From: Bradyrhizobium retamae
GTDB taxonomy: Bacteria; Pseudomonadota; Alphaproteobacteria; Rhizobiales; Xanthobacteraceae
Direction of reading: 5' to 3'
DNA length: 64,000 bases
Assembly (NCBI RefSeq): GCF_001440415.1
Contig: NZ_LLYA01000225.1
Span: 1-64,000 of the forward strand
Shown here: positions 8,065 to 16,446 of the stretch, in pieces
How the letters are laid out: each line of letters starts with the position of its first letter
How positions within the stretch are numbered: position 1 is the first letter of the stretch
The notes under the pieces: generated by a model
Told to the model about the DNA's origin: nothing
Seen by the model: the letters and a program-made list of their open reading frames with translations, nothing else
Database searches by the model: none
Program-made: the position numbers and the translations under genes

Positions 8065-9645
8065 CTAGTTCACCTGCCGGTCCTTACCCGCCCAATACGG
8101 CTCACGCAGATTCCGCCGCAAGATTTTCCCCGACGGATTGCGCGGCAGCGCTTCGATGAAGTCGACGGATTTCGGCGTCTTGAAATTGGCAATGCGCTCG
8201 CGCGTAAAATTGATGATGTCGGTGGCATTCGCCTGCTTGCCCGGCTTCATCACCACGATCGCCTTCACCGCTTCGCCCCATTTGTCGTCGGGGATTCCGA
8301 TCACTGCGGCTTCGGCGACATCAGGATGATCGCAGATCGCACTCTCGACTTCGGCCGGATAGATGTTCTCGCCGCCGGAGATGATCATGTCCTTGATGCG
8401 GTCGTGGATATAGAGGTAGTTGTCTTCGTCCATGTAGCCGGCATCGCCGGTGCGCAGCCAGCCGTTGCTGCCGAGTGTCCTGGCGGTCGCCTCCGGCAGG
8501 TTCCAATAGCCGACCATGTTGGAGCCCGAGCGGGTCGCGATCTCGCCGACCTGGCGTGGCGGCAACCGGTTGCCGTCGGGATCGAGGATCGCAAGCTCGA
8601 TGCCGGGCAGCGCCTTGCCGGCGGAACGCATGCGCTCCAGCCCCTCGACATGATCCTCAGGCGGAAGGGCGACGATGGTGCCGGTCGTTTCTGTCATCCC
8701 ATACAACTGCACGAAGCCGCACTTGAACACCTCGATGCATTCCTTCAGCAGCGCCGCGGGAATCGGCGAGGCGCCATAGAGCATGTATTTCAGCCGCGAA
8801 AAATCCACCTGACGCGCGCGCGGCTGCCGCACCACGAACTGCATCGCCGCAGGCACCATGAACAGCTTGGTAATGCCGGACCGCTCGAAGAAGTCCAGCA
8901 CCTTGGTCGGATCGAACTCGCGCGCGATCACACCCTTGGCGCCGTGATAAAGCCCGATCACGCCCCAGCCGGAGCCGCCGATATGGAAGACCGGCATCGC
9001 CACCAGCGAGACGTCGTCGCTCGACCATTTGTTCCATTCGGGCTTCTCGGCCTCGCTGCCGGCGTGCACCAGATTGAGGAAGTTGGCGTGCGACAGCATC
9101 GCGCCCTTGGGCTTGCCCGTGGTGCCCGAAGTATAGAGCTGGATCGCGATATCCTTCGGGCTGATCGGCACCTTCGGATCGTCGCCGCCAGCCGCATCGC
9201 GCCAGGCCGCGAAATCCGGCCATTCCGGTGCGCCGCCCTCGGTCGTGATGATGGTGCGGACCTCAGGCAGTTGCGCCTTGATGTTGCGAACCTGCGTGAT
9301 GAACTCAGGCCCCACGAACAGCACCGGCGCCTTGCAATCGCCGACGATGAAGGCGATCTCGGGGCCGGCGAGCCGCCAATTCACCGGCGCCATCACCACT
9401 TTGGCCTTCATCGCGCCCATCAGCAGTTCGAAATAGATGTCACTGTTCTTGCCGAGGTAGGCGATCCGCTCGCCCGGCTTGACGCCCATCGCAATCAGCG
9501 CATTCGCCACGCGGTTGGTCTTGATGTCGAACTCGGCGAAGCTGGTCTGGCGTCCCTCGAATTCATAGGCGATCGCATCGCCGCGCGTTCCGGCGCGTTC
9601 GCGCACCATGTCGGCAAGATTCGTCAGTTGCTCCAGCGCGGACAT
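8065..9645 (-). CDS. Long-chain-type acyl-CoA synthetase (AMP-forming)
   Basis: A 526-residue ANL-superfamily ligase that would activate a carboxylic acid to its CoA thioester via an acyl-adenylate. Visible motifs: P-loop YTSGTTGKPKGAM (around 168-180), 'YGMTETTG' (A5), 'GWLRTGDAGY' (A7) and the C-terminal catalytic lysine in 'PRNPSGKILRR'. ATG 9645 has a GGGAGAG site; the frame continues upstream for 21 codons without family similarity. Located downstream of the DECR-type SDR on the same strand but separated by a perfect 21-bp hairpin, so cotranscription is uncertain. Substrate probably a medium or long-chain or aryl acid. Confidence 0.93.
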   Translation of the reverse strand: MSALEQLTNLADMVRERAGTRGDAIAYEFEGRQTSFAEFDIKTNRVANALIAMGVKPGERIAYLGKNSDIYFELLMGAMKAKVVMAPVNWRLAGPEIAFIVGDCKAPVLFVGPEFITQVRNIKAQLPEVRTIITTEGGAPEWPDFAAWRDAAGGDDPKVPISPKDIAIQLYTSGTTGKPKGAMLSHANFLNLVHAGSEAEKPEWNKWSSDDVSLVAMPVFHIGGSGWGVIGLYHGAKGVIAREFDPTKVLDFFERSGITKLFMVPAAMQFVVRQPRARQVDFSRLKYMLYGASPIPAALLKECIEVFKCGFVQLYGMTETTGTIVALPPEDHVEGLERMRSAGKALPGIELAILDPDGNRLPPRQVGEIATRSGSNMVGYWNLPEATARTLGSNGWLRTGDAGYMDEDNYLYIHDRIKDMIISGGENIYPAEVESAICDHPDVAEAAVIGIPDDKWGEAVKAIVVMKPGKQANATDIINFTRERIANFKTPKSVDFIEALPRNPSGKILRRNLREPYWAGKDRQVN

Positions 9646-9717
9646 GTCTCTCCCATAGTGTTTTGCTTTCGTTGCGCGGAGTTTGGCGATATCGCGCGAC
9701 AAAGACAATATGTCACC

Positions 9718-9763
9718 GTCGTCCCTGCCTCCGTGCGCAATCGCGCACGGAGGCAGGGACGAC
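9718..9763. terminator. Perfect 21-bp stem, 4-nt loop hairpin
   Basis: Bases 9718-9738 and 9743-9763 are exact reverse complements around AATC. No T-run follows, so it is either a repeat element of the GTCGTCCC type or a stalling/stabilising hairpin. It separates the minus-strand SDR (stop at 9772) from the downstream acyl-CoA ligase. Confidence 0.75.
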
Positions 9764-9771
9764 AGCAGAGA

Positions 9772-10644
9772 TCACCCCCGCGCAGCGCGGTCCTTCTCGT
9801 TCTGCGCCTTGATCGAGTCGCGCGCCTTGTTCCAGTCGTCGTCGCTCCAGTCGCGCAACTGATAGAAATTGCCGCCCATCGCGAGCGCCTGCGCACCGTC
9901 CATGGCGATGGTCTCGCCGTTGATCCAGTCGCAACCGCCGGAGATCAGGAATACCGCGAGGTTCTGCAATTCCTCCATGGTGCCGACGCGGCCCATCGGG
10001 TTCTGCGCCCGCGTGCGCGCGCCGGCCTCGTCGCCCGGCTTGATGCGCTTGCTCATGCCTTCGGTCGGGATTTCGCCGGGCGCAATGGTGTTGAGGCGGA
10101 TGCCGTACTTGCCCCATTCGACCGCAAGCGACATCGTCATGGCGTGGATCGCCGACTTGCTCATCGCCGACGGCACCACATAGGGCGAGCCGTTGCGCAC
10201 CCAGGTCACCGTGATCGACACCACGTTGCCTGGTTGTTTGGCGGCGATCCAGCGCCGACCGACCGCGTGGGTCACGTAGAATGTGCCATGCATCACGATA
10301 TTGGCGACCGCGTCAAAGCCGCGCGGCGAGAGCTCTTCCGAGCGCGAGATAAAATTGCCGGCGGCATTGTTGATGAGATCGGTGAGGGGGCCCGAAGTCC
10401 AGATCTGTTCGATCATCTCGTCGACAGCCATCGCGTTGCGGATGTCGACGCCGTGGCTGACCACGCGCCCGCCATGCAGATCCATCAATTCGGTTGCGGT
10501 CTCGTCGCAGACGATCTTGCGGCGGCCGCAGATGTGGACCTCGGCTCCCAGTTGGAGAAACCGCGCGGCCATGGATTTGCCGAGGCCCGTGCCGCCTCCG
10601 GTCACGAGAATGCGTCGCCCGGCGAGAAGCTGATCATTGAACAT
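9772..10644 (-). CDS. SDR oxidoreductase, 2,4-dienoyl-CoA reductase type
   Basis: A 290-residue short-chain reductase. The cofactor loop is TGGGTGLG (about 15-22) and the NNAAGNF motif is near residues 94-100. The usual Tyr-x3-Lys is replaced by PSAMSKSA, which keeps the lysine but has Ser/Met where Tyr is expected. This S..SK pattern followed by 'EWGKYGIRLN' and 'PGEIPTEG' is that of DECR1/DECR2-type 2,4-dienoyl-CoA reductases, needed for unsaturated fatty acids. The ATG at 10644 precedes MFNDQLLAG; further upstream codons lie in the promoter region. Divergent from a crotonase gene at 10736 with only 91 bp between. Confidence 0.88.
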   Translation of the reverse strand: MFNDQLLAGRRILVTGGGTGLGKSMAARFLQLGAEVHICGRRKIVCDETATELMDLHGGRVVSHGVDIRNAMAVDEMIEQIWTSGPLTDLINNAAGNFISRSEELSPRGFDAVANIVMHGTFYVTHAVGRRWIAAKQPGNVVSITVTWVRNGSPYVVPSAMSKSAIHAMTMSLAVEWGKYGIRLNTIAPGEIPTEGMSKRIKPGDEAGARTRAQNPMGRVGTMEELQNLAVFLISGGCDWINGETIAMDGAQALAMGGNFYQLRDWSDDDWNKARDSIKAQNEKDRAARG

Positions 10645-10673
10645 CGTTTCCACCCAAGGGGATTGTCTGTTAA

Positions 10674-10690
10674 TTGGTCGATTGACTAAA
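10674..10690. promoter_or_regulatory. Possible operator in the 91-bp divergent promoter
   Basis: TTGGTC and GACTAA form a near-palindrome with a 5-base spacer (5 of 6 pairs match). It lies between the divergent DECR-type SDR and crotonase genes. TetR-type acyl-CoA regulators often bind such sites, but no regulator gene is adjacent. Weak evidence. Confidence 0.3.
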
Positions 10691-10735
10691 ACCGGACAAC
10701 ACCGTTCTGTAAAGCAGCAACTGAGGAGATTTTTC

Positions 10736-11551
10736 ATGGAGCAGCGCGTCTCGATCTCGATTTCGGACGGCATTGCCGACGTCCGGTTGGTGCGGGCTGA
10801 CAAGATGAACGCGCTCGATGCCGCGATGTTTGAGGCACTGGTGGCTGCGACCGAGCGGCTGGCCCGCGAGAATGGCGTTCGGGTGGTAGTATTGTCCGGG
10901 GAAGGGCGGGCGTTTTGCGCCGGTCTCGATATGGGACGCTTTCAGGCCATGAAGGAAAGTGGCGGTAACGGGATCGCCGGCGGCGAGAAGCGTGACCTCA
11001 CTGCACGCACCCATGGCATCGCGAACTTTCCGCAAGCTGCGGTCTGGGGCTGGCGCCAGCTTCCGGTGCCGGTGATTGCCGCGATCCAGGGCGTGGCATT
11101 CGGCGGCGGCTTCCAGCTCGCGCTCGGGGCCGACATGCGATTCCTCACGCCGGACGCGCGGATGTCGATCATGGAAATCAAATGGGGCCTGGTGCCCGAC
11201 ATGGCCGGCACGCCGATCCTCGCCAGTCTCGTTCGCGACGATATTTTGCGCGAGCTCACCTATACCGGCCGCATCTTCTCCGCGCAGGAAGCCATGAGTT
11301 ATGGCCTCGCGACGCGGATCTGCGATGATCCGCGCGCGGCGGCTTTCGAGGTCGCACGCGAAATCGCCGGCAAAAGCCCCGACGCGATCCGTGCCGCCAA
11401 GCGTATGCTGAACAAACTCTCCGTCGATCCGGCCCCGGCGCTGCTGGCCGAATCCGTCGAGCAGCAGAAGCTGCTCGGCAGCCCCAACCAGACCGAAGCC
11501 GTGCGCGCCAATATGGAAAAGCGCGCGCCGCTGTTTGTGGATGTTGGGTAA
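10736..11551 (+). CDS. Crotonase/enoyl-CoA hydratase family protein
   Basis: A 271-residue crotonase-fold protein. The oxyanion-hole segments RAFCAGLDMG (about 58-67) and QGVAFGGGFQLALGAD (about 115-130) are intact, and 'SIMEIKWGLVPDMAGT' carries the catalytic region with Glu followed by Asp, again isomerase-like. Length and the C-terminal KRAPLF segment fit the family. ATG 10736 has a GAGGAGA site. Divergent from the DECR-type SDR; together they could process unsaturated fatty acyl-CoAs. Followed by a 128-bp hairpin repeat before the acyl-CoA ligase at 11727. Confidence 0.9.
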   Translation: MEQRVSISISDGIADVRLVRADKMNALDAAMFEALVAATERLARENGVRVVVLSGEGRAFCAGLDMGRFQAMKESGGNGIAGGEKRDLTARTHGIANFPQAAVWGWRQLPVPVIAAIQGVAFGGGFQLALGADMRFLTPDARMSIMEIKWGLVPDMAGTPILASLVRDDILRELTYTGRIFSAQEAMSYGLATRICDDPRAAAFEVAREIAGKSPDAIRAAKRMLNKLSVDPAPALLAESVEQQKLLGSPNQTEAVRANMEKRAPLFVDVG

Positions 11552-11558
11552 CTAGGCT

Positions 11559-11686
11559 CCCGGTCATTCCGGGATGGTGCGTTAGCACCAGACCTCAGAT
11601 GCGCAATCGCGCATCGGGGAATCTCGAGATTCTCAGGTGCGCAATTGCGCACCATAGTTCGATGCTTCGCATCGCTCCGGAATGAC
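11559..11686. repeat. GTCATTCCGG...CCGGAATGAC compound hairpin repeat
   Basis: Terminal inverted arms GTCATTCCGG (11563-11572) and CCGGAATGAC (11677-11686) enclose smaller palindromes, including GATGCGCAATCGCGCATC, GAATCTCGAGATTC and GGTGCGCAATTGCGCACC. Three more copies: 18743-18841, 27303-27429 and 30971-31065. Confidence 0.9.
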
Positions 11687-11726
11687 TGCGCAGCTTACAA
11701 ACCCGACAGCAGATCGGAAAAAGACA

Positions 11727-13271
11727 ATGTCAGCCTCCCAACTCTTCCAAGGCATCATCAGCGGCGAGCGCCGGCGCGACCACGGCGAGGTCACTGAGCG
11801 GACTGAGCGCATCGCCAGCGGGCTGCAGAAGCTCGGCGTCAAACAGGGCGACAGCGTCGCCATGTTGATGCGCAACGACATCGCCTTCATCGAAGCGGCT
11901 TATGCGGCAATGCGGCTCGGCGCCTATGGCGTGCCGGTCAACTGGCACTTCAAGCCGGAAGAGATCAATTATGTGCTGAAGGATTCGGGCACATCCGTGC
12001 TGATCGCGCATGCCGACATGCTGCATCAGTTGCGCGAGGCAATCCCGCAAGGCGTCACGGCGCTCAGCGCGCCGACCCCGCCGGAGATTCTCAGCCATTA
12101 CAAGATCAATCCGGATCATCTGACGACGCCCGACTTCGCGATCGATTTCGAATCCTGGCTGAACCAACACCAGCGCTATGACGGGCCGGCGGTGCCGCAG
12201 CCGCAGAACATGATCTACACCTCCGGCACGACGGGCCATCCCAAGGGCGTGCGCCGCTTTGCGCCGACGCCGGAGCAAAGTGCCAACGCTGAGCGCATGC
12301 GCGCGCTGATCTACGGCCTCAAGCCGGGGGCCCGCGCATTGCTTCCAGGGCCGCTGTATCATTCCGCGCCGAATTCGTTCGGCTTGCGCGCCGGCCGTCT
12401 CGGCGGCGCCCTGGTGATCATGCCACGCTTCGACGCCGAAGAATTTTTACGCGTGGTCGCGACCGAGAAGATCGACACCATCTTCATGGTGCCGACCATG
12501 TTCATCCGGCTGATGAAGCTGCCGGAGGAAGTGCGCAGGAAGTATGACATGTCGTCCTTGCGCCATGTCATTCATGCTGCCGCGCCCTGTCCGGCGGAAG
12601 TCAAACGCGCGATGATCGAATGGTGGGGGCCGATCATCTACGAATTCTACGGCTCGACCGAGTCCGGCGCGGTTACGTTTGCGACGTCCGAGGACGCGTT
12701 GAAGAAGCCCGGCACCGTCGGCAAGATCGCGCCGGGTGCGGAATTGCGCTTCATCGGCGATGACGGCAGGGAACTGCCGCAGGGCGAGATCGGCGAAATC
12801 TACTCGCGCATCGCGGGCAATCCTGACTTCACCTATCACAACAAGCCGGAGAAGCGCACCGAGATCGATCGCGATGGGTTCATCACCTCGGGTGACGTCG
12901 GTTACATCGACGCGGACGGCTATGTCTTCATCTGCGACCGCAAGCGCGACATGGTGATTTCAGGCGGCGTCAATATCTATCCGGCCGAGATTGAGGCTGC
13001 GCTGCATGCGATTCCCGGCGTGCATGATTGCGCGGTGTTCGGCATTCCCGACGCCGAATTCGGCGAGGCGCTGATGGCTGTGGTGGAGCCGCAGCCGGCG
13101 GTGACGCTAGATCCGGCTTCCATCCGCAACCAGCTCAAGGTTGCGCTGGCCGACTACAAGGTGCCAAAACACATCGAAATCCAGTCCAACCTGCCGCGGG
13201 AAGATTCCGGCAAGATCTTCAAGCGCCGCCTGCGCGATCCCTACTGGGAGCGGGCAGGGCGGAGGATTTAG
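11727..13271 (+). CDS. Acyl-CoA synthetase (AMP-binding)
   Basis: A 514-residue ANL-superfamily ligase. P-loop YTSGTTGHPKGV (about 172-183), 'YGSTESG' (A5), 'GFITSGDVGY' (A7), 'RKRDMVISGGVNIYPAEIE' and the C-terminal catalytic lysine in 'EDSGKIFKR' are all present, so it should be active. Its N-terminus is short compared with FadD, and several residues differ from the ligase at 8065-9645, implying another substrate. An upstream in-frame ATG at 11682 lies in the terminal arm of the repeat 11559-11686, so ATG 11727 was chosen. Separate unit from ppc downstream. Confidence 0.92.
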   Translation: MSASQLFQGIISGERRRDHGEVTERTERIASGLQKLGVKQGDSVAMLMRNDIAFIEAAYAAMRLGAYGVPVNWHFKPEEINYVLKDSGTSVLIAHADMLHQLREAIPQGVTALSAPTPPEILSHYKINPDHLTTPDFAIDFESWLNQHQRYDGPAVPQPQNMIYTSGTTGHPKGVRRFAPTPEQSANAERMRALIYGLKPGARALLPGPLYHSAPNSFGLRAGRLGGALVIMPRFDAEEFLRVVATEKIDTIFMVPTMFIRLMKLPEEVRRKYDMSSLRHVIHAAAPCPAEVKRAMIEWWGPIIYEFYGSTESGAVTFATSEDALKKPGTVGKIAPGAELRFIGDDGRELPQGEIGEIYSRIAGNPDFTYHNKPEKRTEIDRDGFITSGDVGYIDADGYVFICDRKRDMVISGGVNIYPAEIEAALHAIPGVHDCAVFGIPDAEFGEALMAVVEPQPAVTLDPASIRNQLKVALADYKVPKHIEIQSNLPREDSGKIFKRRLRDPYWERAGRRI

Positions 13272-13523
13272 CTCGCGCTGCCGTGCCGCGGATGCTGCGC
13301 AGCGCCTCGGGATCGCGCTTCGTGCGATTCCGGCGGTGGCGCTGCTGATCCGGGGGCCCACGCCTGAGCATACCTGGCGTTGGGTCCCGGGTCTGCGGAG
13401 CAGCGCGCAGGGCGCTCCACCGCGTCCGGGATACCACGGTGTGCACCGCCTCCATCTTTATCTTGCACTGCGGCAGAAAAATTGCACACTCGGACGAGCC
13501 GGGCAGTTTGAGGTGGCCAGCCA

Positions 13524-16310
13524 ATGTCTTCCCAGACCATGCCTTCCGACATCGAAGTCCGGTCCAGCGACGAGGCGCTGGCGTGGGAGGAGGATGCGCG
13601 GCTGCGGACCGACATTCGCCTGCTCGGGCGGATTCTCGGTGATACCGTCCGTGATCAGGAAGGCGCTGACGTCTTCGATCTGGTCGAGCGTATCAGGCAG
13701 ACCTCGATCCGGTTCCATCGCGACGAAGACAAGCTGGCGCGGCGGGAACTCGAGACCATCCTCGACAGCATGTCGATCAGCGATACCGTGCGGATCGTCC
13801 GCGCCTTCAGCTATTTTTCGCATCTCGCCAACATCGCCGAGGACCAGAACAACATCCGCCAGATGCGTGGCCGCGGTCCCGGCGGGCCGCGACCGAGCGC
13901 GCTGACCCAGACGCTCGCTCACGCAAAGGCCGCCGGGATCAACGCGGCCGAGCTGCGCCGCTTCTTCAAGGGGGCCCAGGTCAGCCCGGTCCTGACGGCG
14001 CATCCCACGGAAGTCCGCCGCAAGAGCACGATCGACCGCGAGATGGAGATCGCTGCGCTGCTCGACCGGCGCGAACGCGTCCAGCTTACGCCGGAGGAGG
14101 CCGAGGCTTGCGACGAGCAGTTGCGCCGCGCCGTACTGACGCTGTGGCAGACCAACCTGCTGCGCCGGACCAAGCTGACCGTGCTCGATGAAGTCGCCAA
14201 CGGCCTGTCATTCTACGACTACACCTTCCTGCACGAGGTGCCGCGGCTGCATTGTGCGCTGGAGGACCGGCTGAACCGGGAGGACGACGGCGCGCCCGGC
14301 GAGCTGGCGTCGTTCCTGACCGTGGGAAGCTGGATCGGCGGCGACCGCGACGGTAACCCCTTTGTCACTGCCGACGTCATGCGCGGCACGCTGCGCCTGC
14401 AGTCGAGCCGGGTGATGAACTTCTATCTGGAAGAGTTGCATGTCCTCGGCTCCGAATTGTCGCTGGCCGCGCACCTCGCCGACGTCTCCGACGAGTTGCG
14501 CGCGCTGGCCGAGCGCTCCCCGGATACGTCGCCGCACAGGAGCGGTGAACCCTATCGGCTCGCGGTCTCCGGCATCTATGCAAGGCTGACCGCGACCGCT
14601 GCAAAGCTCGAGGTCGAGACGACGCGTCGTCCGGTCGGCGAGGCCGCGCCTTATGCGAGCGTGAAGGAGTTCAAAGCCGATCTCGACGTTCTGGATCGTT
14701 CTTTGATAGCGAACAATTCGGGGGTGATCGCGCGCGGTCGGTTGCGCTTGCTACGTCGTGCCGTGGATTGCTTCGGCTTCCATCTCGCACGGCTCGACAT
14801 CAGGCAGAATTCCGCGGTGCATGAGCGCACGGTCGCTGAACTGTTCGATGCCGCGATCCCCGGCATGTCCTATCTGGCACTGAGTGAGGAGGCCCGCATC
14901 CATCTGCTGCTGCGCGAGCTGCGCAGCGCCAGGCCGCTGACCTCGGTATTCGTCAAGTACAGCGAAGAAACACTTGGCGAGCTCGCAGTGTTCCGCGCCG
15001 CCGCCGAGGCCCATGCCCGCTTCGGTCCCGACGTGATCCACCAATGTATCATCTCCATGTGCAAGGGCATGTCGGATATGCTGGAGGTGGCGGTGCTGTT
15101 GAAGGAGGTCGGCCTCGTCAATCCGTCCGGCCGCAGCGCCATCAACATCGTGCCGCTGTTCGAAACCATCGAGGATCTGCAGGCTTCATCCGGCATCATG
15201 GATCGGATGCTGGCGCTGCACGATTACCGCCGGCTGGTCGACAGCCGCGGCGGCATCCAGGAAGTGATGCTCGGCTATTCCGACAGCAACAAGGACGGCG
15301 GCTTCGTCACTTCGGGCTGGGAGCTGTATAAGGCCGAGATCGAACTGGTCGACGTGTTCGAACGCCATGGCGTGCGGCTCCGGCTGTTTCACGGCCGCGG
15401 CGGGTCGGTCGGCCGCGGCGGCGGGCCGAGCTATGACGCCATCATCGCGCAGCCGGGAGGTGCGGTAAACGGACAGATTCGCATCACCGAGCAGGGCGAA
15501 ATCATCTCCAGCAAATATTCCAATCCGGAAGTCGGCCGCAGCAATCTGGAAATCCTGGCTGCAGCGACGCTGGAGGCGAGCCTGTTGCATCCCCGGCAGA
15601 GCGCGCCGCGGAGAGAGTATCTGACCGCAATGGAGCAATTATCGGCGCTGGCATTCAAGGCCTACCGCGGGCTGGTGTACGAGACCGAAGGCTTCGCCGA
15701 TTACTTCTGGGGCTCCACCGTCATCACCGAAATCTCGACGCTCAACATCGGCAGCCGCCCGGCGTCGCGCAAGAAGACCCGCGAAATCGAGGACCTGCGC
15801 GCCATCCCCTGGGTGTTCAGTTGGGCGCAGTGCCGGCTGATGCTGCCGGGCTGGTACGGCTTCGGCTCCGCGGTCGAGACCTGGATCGCGGAGCATCCGG
15901 AGCAGGGCATGCCGTTCCTGCAGGAACTCTACCGCGAATGGCCGTTCTTCCGCACGCTGCTGTCGAACATGGACATGGTGCTGGCCAAGAGCTCGATTGC
16001 AATCGCCTCGCGCTATGCCGAGCTGGTGCCTGATGTGGCGTTGCGCGAAAGCATCTTCGGGCGCATCCGGCGCGAGTGGCATGCCTCGATCGAGACGTTG
16101 CTCGACATCATGGGCCACGAGCGCCTCTTGCAGGGCAACCCGCTGCTGGAACGCTCAATCCGCAACCGCTTCCCCTACCTCGATCCGCTCAACCACGTGC
16201 AGGTCGAACTGTTGAAGGAGCATCGCTCGCATAGTCCGGACGAGCAGGTGCTGCGCGGGATTCAGCTTACCATCAATGGGATTTCGGCGGGGTTGAGGAA
16301 TAGCGGGTGA
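13524..16310 (+). CDS. ppc: Phosphoenolpyruvate carboxylase
   Basis: A 928-residue PEP carboxylase, which carboxylates phosphoenolpyruvate with bicarbonate to oxaloacetate and refills the TCA cycle. Catalytic His160 is in 'VLTAHPTEVRRKS'. 'GYSDSNKDGG' and the glycine-rich 'FHGRGGSVGRGGG' loop carry the catalytic and phosphate-binding Arg residues. The C-terminus ends 'LTINGISAGLRNSG', the conserved terminal segment. Length is that of bacterial enzymes. Preceded by a GC-rich 250-bp gap (13272-13523) with partial palindromes and no gene; followed by a long hairpin repeat. Not obviously linked to the acyl-CoA genes. Confidence 0.97.
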   Translation: MSSQTMPSDIEVRSSDEALAWEEDARLRTDIRLLGRILGDTVRDQEGADVFDLVERIRQTSIRFHRDEDKLARRELETILDSMSISDTVRIVRAFSYFSHLANIAEDQNNIRQMRGRGPGGPRPSALTQTLAHAKAAGINAAELRRFFKGAQVSPVLTAHPTEVRRKSTIDREMEIAALLDRRERVQLTPEEAEACDEQLRRAVLTLWQTNLLRRTKLTVLDEVANGLSFYDYTFLHEVPRLHCALEDRLNREDDGAPGELASFLTVGSWIGGDRDGNPFVTADVMRGTLRLQSSRVMNFYLEELHVLGSELSLAAHLADVSDELRALAERSPDTSPHRSGEPYRLAVSGIYARLTATAAKLEVETTRRPVGEAAPYASVKEFKADLDVLDRSLIANNSGVIARGRLRLLRRAVDCFGFHLARLDIRQNSAVHERTVAELFDAAIPGMSYLALSEEARIHLLLRELRSARPLTSVFVKYSEETLGELAVFRAAAEAHARFGPDVIHQCIISMCKGMSDMLEVAVLLKEVGLVNPSGRSAINIVPLFETIEDLQASSGIMDRMLALHDYRRLVDSRGGIQEVMLGYSDSNKDGGFVTSGWELYKAEIELVDVFERHGVRLRLFHGRGGSVGRGGGPSYDAIIAQPGGAVNGQIRITEQGEIISSKYSNPEVGRSNLEILAAATLEASLLHPRQSAPRREYLTAMEQLSALAFKAYRGLVYETEGFADYFWGSTVITEISTLNIGSRPASRKKTREIEDLRAIPWVFSWAQCRLMLPGWYGFGSAVETWIAEHPEQGMPFLQELYREWPFFRTLLSNMDMVLAKSSIAIASRYAELVPDVALRESIFGRIRREWHASIETLLDIMGHERLLQGNPLLERSIRNRFPYLDPLNHVQVELLKEHRSHSPDEQVLRGIQLTINGISAGLRNSG

Positions 16311-16330
16311 GGTGGGCGACGGCCTCGCCC

Positions 16331-16416
16331 CGTCATTGCGAGCAAAGCGAAGCAATCCATCTCTCCGAATGCGCGGACAGATGGATTGCTTCGTGGCTTC
16401 GCTCCTCGCAATGACG
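16331..16416. repeat. GTCATTGC...GCAATGAC long hairpin repeat
   Basis: Nearly perfect 86-bp inverted structure between the converging ppc and SMP-30 genes. The arms start CGTCATTGCGAGC and end GCTCCTCGCAATGACG, with GAAGCAATCCATCT and AGATGGATTGCTTC inside. Best-preserved copy of this family in the window. Confidence 0.9.
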
Positions 16417-16446
16417 GACGTCGGTGCGATTACGCTTCCAATCCTC

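Noticed and set aside
8023..10689. Very long antisense open frame (about 890 codons) across the acyl-CoA ligase and SDR
   Set aside because: It overlaps two well-supported genes on the other strand, shows biased Arg/His/Asp-rich composition typical of GC-rich shadow frames and has no recognisable family.
11682..11726. Earlier ATG for the acyl-CoA ligase
   Set aside because: The ATG is part of the CCGGAATGAC arm of the hairpin repeat, which recurs at other sites unrelated to coding.
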